In this document: positions 6,257 through 10,760 of the stretch, in pieces | Position numbering within the stretch: position 1 is the stretch's first letter | How the letters are laid out: each line of letters starts with the position of its first letter | Source: Xanthobacteraceae bacterium | Lineage (GTDB): Bacteria; Pseudomonadota; Alphaproteobacteria; Rhizobiales; Xanthobacteraceae | Reading direction: 5' to 3' | NCBI GenBank assembly: GCA_030037185.1 | Contig: JASHRR010000922.1 | Span: forward strand, 1-10,760 | Length of the DNA: 10,760 nucleotides | Program-made: the position numbers and the translations under genes | Notes under the pieces: model-generated | Seen by the model: only the letters and a program-made list of their open reading frames with translations | The model's database searches: none | Told to the model about the DNA's origin: nothing

Positions 6257-7165
6257 ATGCGAGCTTGCAACAAGTACCTGGCCGTCACGACTATCCTCGG
6301 GGCGATCATGCAAGGGATCATCGCGTCCCCGCTATTCGCCCAGAGCACGCCTGCCCGGCCGCCGGCCACTGCCGATGCTCCAACATACAAGGCCCCGCGA
6401 ACCGCTGATGGTAAACCGGACTTGAGTGGGATCTGGCAGGCCCTGAACACCGCCGAATGGGATATCCAAGCCCATGATGCGAAGGCAGGACCGCTTGTCG
6501 TAATGGGCGCGGTCGGCGGAATTCCGGCTGGCCTTGGCGTCGTTGAAGACGGACCGCTTCCCTATCGGCCCGAGGCGCTGGCCAAGAAGAAGGAAAACGA
6601 AGCCAATTGGCTCGCTCTGGATCCGGTTGTTAAATGCTTCCTGCCCGGCCTGCCACGGGCGACCTACATGCCGTTTCCGTTTCAAATCGTGCAATCGCCG
6701 CAGCACGTGTCGTTCACCTATGAATTTGCCTTCGCGTCGCGCGTTGTGAATATCGGCACGAAGAGCCAGGCTCCAGTCGATTCCTGGATGGGTTGGTCGA
6801 ACGGCTCGTGGGACGGGGATACGTTGGTGGTCGACGTGACCGGGATGGTTGAGGATACCTGGTTTGACCGGGCAGGGGACTATCACAGCGACGCTTTACA
6901 CCTCACCGAACGTTACACACCCACCAGCGCAAATACGCTTCTCTATGAAGTGACTGTCGATGATCCGACGGTCTACACGCGTCCCTGGAAGATGAGCATG
7001 CCACTGTATCGGCGGATCGAAAAGGACATGCAGTTGTTGGAATACAACTGTGTGCCCTATGTAGAGGAGCTTATGTACGGGCATCTTCGCAAGGTGCGAA
7101 CCCCAGGCGAAATAGAAGAAGAGGACAAAGCGCCGATCCAGAATCCGGGCGAAAACAAAAATTAA
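6257..7165 (+). CDS. secreted 'DGKPDLxGIW' protein, unknown function (paralogue B)
   Basis: A 302-residue protein, last gene of the operon, 28 bases after the fourth. The ATG at 6257 has a strong ribosome binding site, GGAGGG (6246-6251). A signal peptide spans about 1-28 (cleavage after LFA). Blocks shared with the first gene, in the same order, are PRTADGKPDLSGIW (47-60), FQIVQSPQHVSF (142-153), SWDGDTLVVDVTGM (184-197), LTERY (216-220), DDPTVYTRPW (235-244) and LLEYNCV (260-266). It lacks the N-terminal Cys pair and about 70 residues relative to paralogue A. KCFLPGLPR (126-134) sits where A has its SRCVRP segment. The tail is acidic (EIEEED at 285-290), like A's charged end. Activity is unknown; having two related but diverged copies in one operon suggests they act on related targets or together. 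Confidence 0.85.
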   Translation: MRACNKYLAVTTILGAIMQGIIASPLFAQSTPARPPATADAPTYKAPRTADGKPDLSGIWQALNTAEWDIQAHDAKAGPLVVMGAVGGIPAGLGVVEDGPLPYRPEALAKKKENEANWLALDPVVKCFLPGLPRATYMPFPFQIVQSPQHVSFTYEFAFASRVVNIGTKSQAPVDSWMGWSNGSWDGDTLVVDVTGMVEDTWFDRAGDYHSDALHLTERYTPTSANTLLYEVTVDDPTVYTRPWKMSMPLYRRIEKDMQLLEYNCVPYVEELMYGHLRKVRTPGEIEEEDKAPIQNPGENKN

Positions 7166-7485
7166 ACCCGCAAATTGGTGACGCCGTGAACCTGTGAAGG
7201 GCTCTATGACCCCGATCCCAATGCAAAAGTGGTGACGGGCCAGCTTGTGCCAATCACAATCGTTACCGCTAGCGGCGCCGAGGGGTAAAGAATGTGGGTG
7301 CCACCGGTAGTGATTGGCTCACATCGACGGCGCCCGCCGCTCGAATCGACTCGGGGGCCGGATATCTCTGATACCCATTCGGCAGTTAGGCATTAACGCA
7401 ACGCCAGGAACACGGCTGGGAACGCGACCCCGCGAGGTAGACGCTTCCGCCGTTGAAGGAAACGGGAAATGAAGCCGGCGCTCGG
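7166..7485. other. intergenic stretch between operon and lipoprotein gene
   Basis: No complete gene is seen. A short plus-strand passage at 7190-7285, ending TAA at 7286-7288, reads like real protein (GLYDPDPNAKVVTGQLVPIT and on) but begins after an in-frame TGA with no convincing start, so it may be the tail of a decayed gene. No terminator hairpin with a T-run was found for the operon or for the lipoprotein gene converging on it. Confidence 0.4.
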
Positions 7486-7989
7486 CTATTGCGGTGCTTT
7501 CGTCTGATTACGACTGCGAGATTGTGTAGGAAGGTCAGCTTTAGTTCCACCCGGGGCGCCTTGTTGGGCTTTGATTTCGATGGGCCGATATGTTTCCGCA
7601 TAGCAGCCATCAATTGATACATGGGATCTGACCTCTGATATCGTATCGTCACGGATCAGAACTGCGTATGCCGGCATTTCGTCTGCGCCGCGACTTCTGA
7701 TGCAGAAGACCCAATCGCCCCCTTGGGTATCATGGGTGGCCCGGACCGGCGACACCTCCGGAGTACCAGAAAGCTTTGCGGTCGTGAACGCGGAATTGAT
7801 AAGTTCGGCAAGTTTTTTCTCATCGGGCGGCGCTACAGGTCGCGCCGTGGAGGCCGATTGCCTCGCATCCATGGTACCGCAGCCGCTCGCAGCCAAACAC
7901 AAAAGCATCGTTAAACACCAGGAACGGTGGGCCGCCAAATTACTCGTCAAGACATTTCCCGTTGGCGAAGGCCGACGAAATATTCCCAT
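7486..7989 (-). CDS. putative envelope lipoprotein, unknown function
   Basis: A 167-residue protein with a basic start, hydrophobic segment 27-34 and a lipobox ending LAASGC (cysteine 37), predicting lipid attachment and anchoring in the envelope. The ATG at 7989 is chosen because AAAGGA (minus strand, 7996-8001) lies 6 nt upstream; a frame extension to 8064 has no such support. The body includes KKLAELINSAFTTAKLSGTP, then SPVR, GGDWVFCIRS, a tyrosine/alanine-rich strand and VSIDGCYAETYRPI; the last 35 residues are polar and probably disordered. The pattern (AKLSGxPEVSPVR...GDWxxCxRS...DxC) resembles a small lipoprotein family I associate with Bradyrhizobium and relatives. The two cysteines after the lipobox may pair. 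Role unknown; it stands alone. Confidence 0.75.
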   Translation of the reverse strand: MGIFRRPSPTGNVLTSNLAAHRSWCLTMLLCLAASGCGTMDARQSASTARPVAPPDEKKLAELINSAFTTAKLSGTPEVSPVRATHDTQGGDWVFCIRSRGADEMPAYAVLIRDDTISEVRSHVSIDGCYAETYRPIEIKAQQGAPGGTKADLPTQSRSRNQTKAPQ

Positions 7990-8767
7990 CGGTGATCCTT
8001 TGTATCCCAGCTTGGTAGCCGTCTCAACGGCCCTTTCCCTTACCGCCCCGCCGTTACCGTCCATATTAAGCGTCAGCAGGGCTCGGCTGCAAAGACGAGT
8101 TGGCGCAAATATTCCGAATACACGGACGGTCGATCGAATGAATTATCGACATTCCACGTGGAATGGGGCGCACCGATGGTGCACGGATGTTGCCTTCGTC
8201 GCAACATCCGACGCTCAGACCGCCGCAGCCGCGTGAAACATCGCCCGTAGCGCTGAATCATCCAGAGGTACCTCTGTTGCGTGCACGAATGACCGCTTGT
8301 GTGACAAGGTCCTCGGCACATAAAGCTTTCAGACGCCGGCCGTCACCACCGCACGGCGGCCGGCGGTCGGGTTAGGCCCGGTGGAAAACTTATATGAGCG
8401 CAATGACGCCCCCGCCAAGTGTGGTCTGCCCCCTTTCGAATTGCGACCAAGCAGCTATCGCTCCCGGTGCTGTGCGCGAGATCGAGTGGTCACGCACCCC
8501 GCGTTTGCCTTCGCAGACCTCAGCCATCCTGACCATCATCGCCCCGAACTCTTTGCAGATCGGCACCGGAGATGCTGGCGCTCGGCAGGTTGGCTGCCTT
8601 AATATCGGCGCTGCCAAAGTCTGCAGACGGACGCGGCGTTCGCCCGGCGTCGCCGGTGTCTTGTTGTGCAGGCAGGTCCGCTGGTCGCCAATGAGCCGGC
8701 AACTCAGCCGCGCGTCCGTGGCGGACCGCGAGCGCACCGCATCGGCCCAACGCGTCGGGAGGGACTG
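7990..8767. other. gene-free stretch carrying a cluster of palindromes
   Basis: Overlapping frames on both strands (for example 8394-8771 plus, 8390-8737 and 8520-8750 minus) have no recognisable domain and mutually conflict. The portion 8150-8365 is packed with perfect dyads, annotated separately. 8366-8767 looks like eroded coding DNA without an identifiable parent. No clear promoter was found for either flanking gene; a weak minus-strand TAATAT lies at 8063-8068. Confidence 0.45.
8150..8365. repeat. dyad cluster: six palindromes/hairpins in about 215 bases
   Basis: In order: a 16-bp perfect palindrome CATTCCACGTGGAATG (8150-8165); a GCACC/GGTGC hairpin (8170-8182, 3-nt loop); a 10-bp perfect stem CGGATGTTGC/GCAACATCCG (8184-8193 and 8201-8210, 7-nt loop CTTCGTC); a 14-bp perfect palindrome CAGAGGTACCTCTG (8263-8276); a CTTGT/ACAAG hairpin (8296-8308); and a 9-bp stem CGCCGGCCG/CGGCCGGCG (8334-8342 and 8357-8365). 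None is followed by a T-run. The first three are nearly contiguous. They might be repetitive extragenic palindromes, protein-binding sites or a structured RNA; which of these cannot be decided from one copy. Confidence 0.6.
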
Positions 8768-9010
8768 GTGAGACGAGTGATTACAATCGGCTTCATGGCT
8801 GCGGTTCTATTCGTGCCGACAGCGGCCGGCGCCGGGGAGCGGTTGGTCGACGGCGTGCTCGGGGCGGCGGCTGGCGCCCTCGTGGGCGGCCCGGCCGGCT
8901 TAGTCGCCGGCGGGCTGATCGGTTACGTGGCTGGCCCCCGTATCTCGCGCCCTTTGGGCTTTTACCGCTTTCACCGACATTATCGCGCCCATTATCAGTC
9001 GCCGCTTTGA
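8768..9010 (+). CDS. small secreted glycine-zipper protein
   Basis: An 80-residue protein beginning at a GTG (8768) directly after GGGAGGGA (8757-8764). This start gives a typical signal peptide (basic MRRV, hydrophobic core 5-18, cleavage near Ala-Gly-Ala22). The mature part contains a glycine/alanine-rich stretch, about residues 29-56 (GVLGAAAGALVGGPAGLVAG and on), with the G-x-x-x-G spacing of glycine-zipper segments, and ends in a His/Arg/Tyr-rich tail (FYRFHRHYRAHY). Small proteins of this make-up are frequent in Bradyrhizobium-like genomes and are thought to sit in or on a membrane. A longer frame from 8666 is not preferred because the added residues are Arg/Pro-rich and precede the signal peptide. 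Confidence 0.75.
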   Translation: MRRVITIGFMAAVLFVPTAAGAGERLVDGVLGAAAGALVGGPAGLVAGGLIGYVAGPRISRPLGFYRFHRHYRAHYQSPL

Positions 9011-9102
9011 TCGTGCTGACGCGCGCCAAGCGGATTGATGGGGAGGCCACCGCCGCGCTCGGGCAGCGATCAAAGCCTCAGATTTGGTCCCAAAAATGAC
9101 CC

Positions 9103-9118
9103 GCCTGACGATTCAGGC
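9103..9118 (-). terminator. probable intrinsic terminator of the FAD oxidase gene
   Basis: Read on the minus strand, GCCTGA-ATCG-TCAGGC forms a perfect 6-bp stem with a tetraloop, about 28 bases after the oxidase stop, and is followed by GGGTCA and then TTTTT. An outer CCC/GGG pairing may extend the stem. The T-run is set off from the stem by six bases, so efficiency may be modest. Confidence 0.5.
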
Positions 9119-9146
9119 CCGGGAGCGACTGGAGTTCGGCTGAACG

Positions 9147-10733
9147 TCATGGATCAATGAGAACGCCGGGATTGAGCAGGCCCTGCGGGTCGAGTGTTTT
9201 CTTCGCGGCCCGCAGCGCCTCGGCGAACAAGGGCGGGCGCTGCCTATCATACCAGGGCCGATGATCGCGCCCGACAGCGTGATGGTGGGTGACAGTCCCA
9301 CCATTGGCAATAACGGCGTCGAGCGCCGCGCTCTTGATTGCAAGCCATTGCGCGGCTAGCTTGCCCGGCTCGCCGAGCGCGTGGATGGTGAAATAGGGGG
9401 CCGGGCCGTCGGGATAGACATGTGTAAACCGGCAGGTGACCTCGCCTGCGCGGCCGGTCGTCTCAAGGATCGCGTCCCCGGTCGCGGCCTTGACCGCGTC
9501 GTGGAATTGTTCAAAGCGCTCCCAGGTGATCGAGGTCTCGAAGGTATCGTTGATCACGGCGCGCAGGATCAGTCGTTCCATCGCATAGGGCATGCGGATG
9601 AAGGCATTGCGCCAGACGCCGGCGGCGCCCACACGGTGCGCCTCGGCGCCGCTAGCCTCGGGAGTACCACCATGATCCGCGCAGCACTCGCGGGCGCGCT
9701 TGATCCAGGGCGCGACATCGTGGTCGGCCGATTCGAAGCCCAGCACCATGATAGCGACCGAGCCATCTGCGGCGCCGGTGTTGTAGGCCTCGGATGGATC
9801 GAGGATCCGGCAGTTCGAGGGATAGAGGCCCGCCTGCGAGATCGCCCGCACCGCGCGGGCAGCAGAAAAGAAATCCCTGAAACGCACCGCGCCGCCGTCG
9901 CGGAATTGCGGGCGATCCTGCAAACGCATCCACGCCTGTGTGATGACGCCGAGAATTCCTTCCGAGCCGATCATCAGGCGGTCCGGGCTCGGACCCGCGC
10001 CGGAGCCGGGCAGGCGGCGGCTTTCGATCACGCCCCTCGGCGTAACGGCGCGCAGCGATTCAACGAAATCGTCGATATGCGTATAGAGCGTCGCAAAGTG
10101 GCCACCGCCACGCGTCGCAATCCAGCCACCAAGCGATGAGTATTCGAAGCTCTGCGGGAAATGGCGCAGCGTCAGCCCCTGCGCACGCAGCTGTGCTTCG
10201 AGGGCGGGGCCGTAGATGCCGCCCTCGATCAGCGCGGCGCGCGATGTCTTGTCAACCTCCTTCACCTTATCCAGTTGTCGCAGGTCGATCGTAATTGCAC
10301 CCGTGTGGCCGTTGCGCTTCGGCTCGACGCCGCCGCACACGCTCGATCCGCCGCCGAACGGCGTCACGGTTGCGTCGGCGCCGCCGGCCCAGTCGAGCAA
10401 AGCCTGCACGTCCGCCTCGTTGCGCGGATAGGCGACGACGTCTGGCGCGCTCGCATAATCGCGTGCAAGGCCGCGGGCAAGCTCTGGGTATGATTTGCCG
10501 TAGGTGTGTGCGACGCGGTCATAGTGTTCACTGGTGCAGAACGGGAGCGAGCCAGGCGCGGTGACGCGAGGCGGTTCGAGCCTGATCTCTTCGAGGCGCG
10601 GCGGGCGCGCGCTCTCCTTTAGCGAGGCGCCGAAACGCGCTTGCGCGCGCGCCATCACAAAGGCTTCTTCTTCGGCGGTGAGGCCCTCGCCCTCACGGCC
10701 CCAGCCGAAGTGTTTCAGCCTCGCTGCTGACAT
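9147..10733 (-). CDS. FAD-binding oxidase, alkylglycerone-phosphate synthase-like
   Basis: A complete 528-residue flavoprotein of the FAD-linked oxidase superfamily (PCMH-type FAD fold with a C-terminal FAD-oxidase domain). The FAD-binding half shows VVAYPRNEADVQALLDWA (99-116), PFGGGSSVCGGVEP (125-138), FEYSSLGGWIATR (196-208) and GSEGILGVIT (256-265). The C-terminal half has TCRFTH (433-438), PYFT (446-449) and GGTVTHHHAVG (478-488), and ends in DPQGLLNPGV (515-524). The FEYSSLGGWIATR block, the C-R-x-T motif, the tyrosine of PYF and the triple histidine match alkylglycerone-phosphate synthase more closely than D-lactate or glycolate dehydrogenases. That eukaryotic enzyme makes ether lipids by swapping an acyl for an alkyl chain; bacterial relatives may instead oxidise hydroxyacids, so the reaction is not settled. 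The ATG has GGAAGA (10741-10746 plus coordinates) 7 nt upstream. The gene is very GC-rich, unlike the accessory genes to its left. Confidence 0.88.
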   Translation of the reverse strand: MSAARLKHFGWGREGEGLTAEEEAFVMARAQARFGASLKESARPPRLEEIRLEPPRVTAPGSLPFCTSEHYDRVAHTYGKSYPELARGLARDYASAPDVVAYPRNEADVQALLDWAGGADATVTPFGGGSSVCGGVEPKRNGHTGAITIDLRQLDKVKEVDKTSRAALIEGGIYGPALEAQLRAQGLTLRHFPQSFEYSSLGGWIATRGGGHFATLYTHIDDFVESLRAVTPRGVIESRRLPGSGAGPSPDRLMIGSEGILGVITQAWMRLQDRPQFRDGGAVRFRDFFSAARAVRAISQAGLYPSNCRILDPSEAYNTGAADGSVAIMVLGFESADHDVAPWIKRARECCADHGGTPEASGAEAHRVGAAGVWRNAFIRMPYAMERLILRAVINDTFETSITWERFEQFHDAVKAATGDAILETTGRAGEVTCRFTHVYPDGPAPYFTIHALGEPGKLAAQWLAIKSAALDAVIANGGTVTHHHAVGRDHRPWYDRQRPPLFAEALRAAKKTLDPQGLLNPGVLIDP

Positions 10734-10760
10734 GGCGGTGTCTTCCGGTGCAATAAAGGC

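Noticed and set aside
8394..8771. 125-residue plus-strand frame and its minus-strand partner (8390-8737)
   Set aside because: Neither has a signal, motif or good start, and the two exclude each other.
9381..10139. 252-residue plus-strand open frame
   Set aside because: It lies wholly antisense to the well-supported FAD oxidase gene and is a typical high-GC mirror frame.
1..10760. CRISPR array, IS element, integrase or phage genes
   Set aside because: No regularly spaced direct repeats, transposase or integrase motifs, or terminal inverted repeats with target duplications were seen on reading both strands.

Overview
The window looks like a chromosomal stretch from a soil or plant-associated alphaproteobacterium, most likely near Bradyrhizobium/Rhodopseudomonas. 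This is an inference from the style of the envelope lipoprotein and the glycine-rich secreted protein, and from the very GC-rich right-hand oxidase gene; no rRNA or tRNA is present to anchor the taxonomy. The left and middle parts look like accessory DNA: gene-poor, uneven in composition, and full of broken reading frames.

Layout. Bases 1-780 hold no convincing gene, apart from one possible 42-residue ORF at 618-746. A visibly AT-richer minus-strand gene (781-1746) encodes an integral-membrane sterol desaturase/fatty acid hydroxylase-type di-iron enzyme. A small plus-strand gene (2151-2378) encodes a candidate ribbon-helix-helix DNA-binding protein with an AT-hook-like N-terminus. A possible 28-codon leader ORF overlaps its start. 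Bases 2379-3164 appear eroded.

The centrepiece is a compact plus-strand operon (3260-7165), preceded by a good sigma70-type promoter (TTGACA-18-TAATAA) with a TTGATAA/TTATCAA dyad. It encodes five proteins in a row, each with an N-terminal Sec-type signal peptide: a large 'DGKPDLxGIW' protein, a DUF6152-type small protein with a predicted mature N-terminus of His-His, a formylglycine-generating-enzyme-fold (SUMF1) protein lacking the catalytic cysteines, a small beta-rich protein of the 'GCV...GHEVQITG' type, and a second 'DGKPDLxGIW' protein paralogous to the first. All five should act in the periplasm or outside the cell. No substrate can be read from the sequence. The set resembles uncharacterised secreted modules of soil bacteria and is the best candidate here for an undescribed system.

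Right of the operon, a minus-strand envelope lipoprotein gene (7486-7989) is followed by a gene-free stretch of about 780 bases. Within it, 8150-8365 carries an unusual run of perfect palindromes and hairpins. Then come a short secreted glycine-zipper protein (8768-9010, plus) and, converging on it, a complete FAD-linked oxidase of the alkylglycerone-phosphate synthase type (9147-10733, minus). A likely terminator hairpin for the oxidase lies between them.
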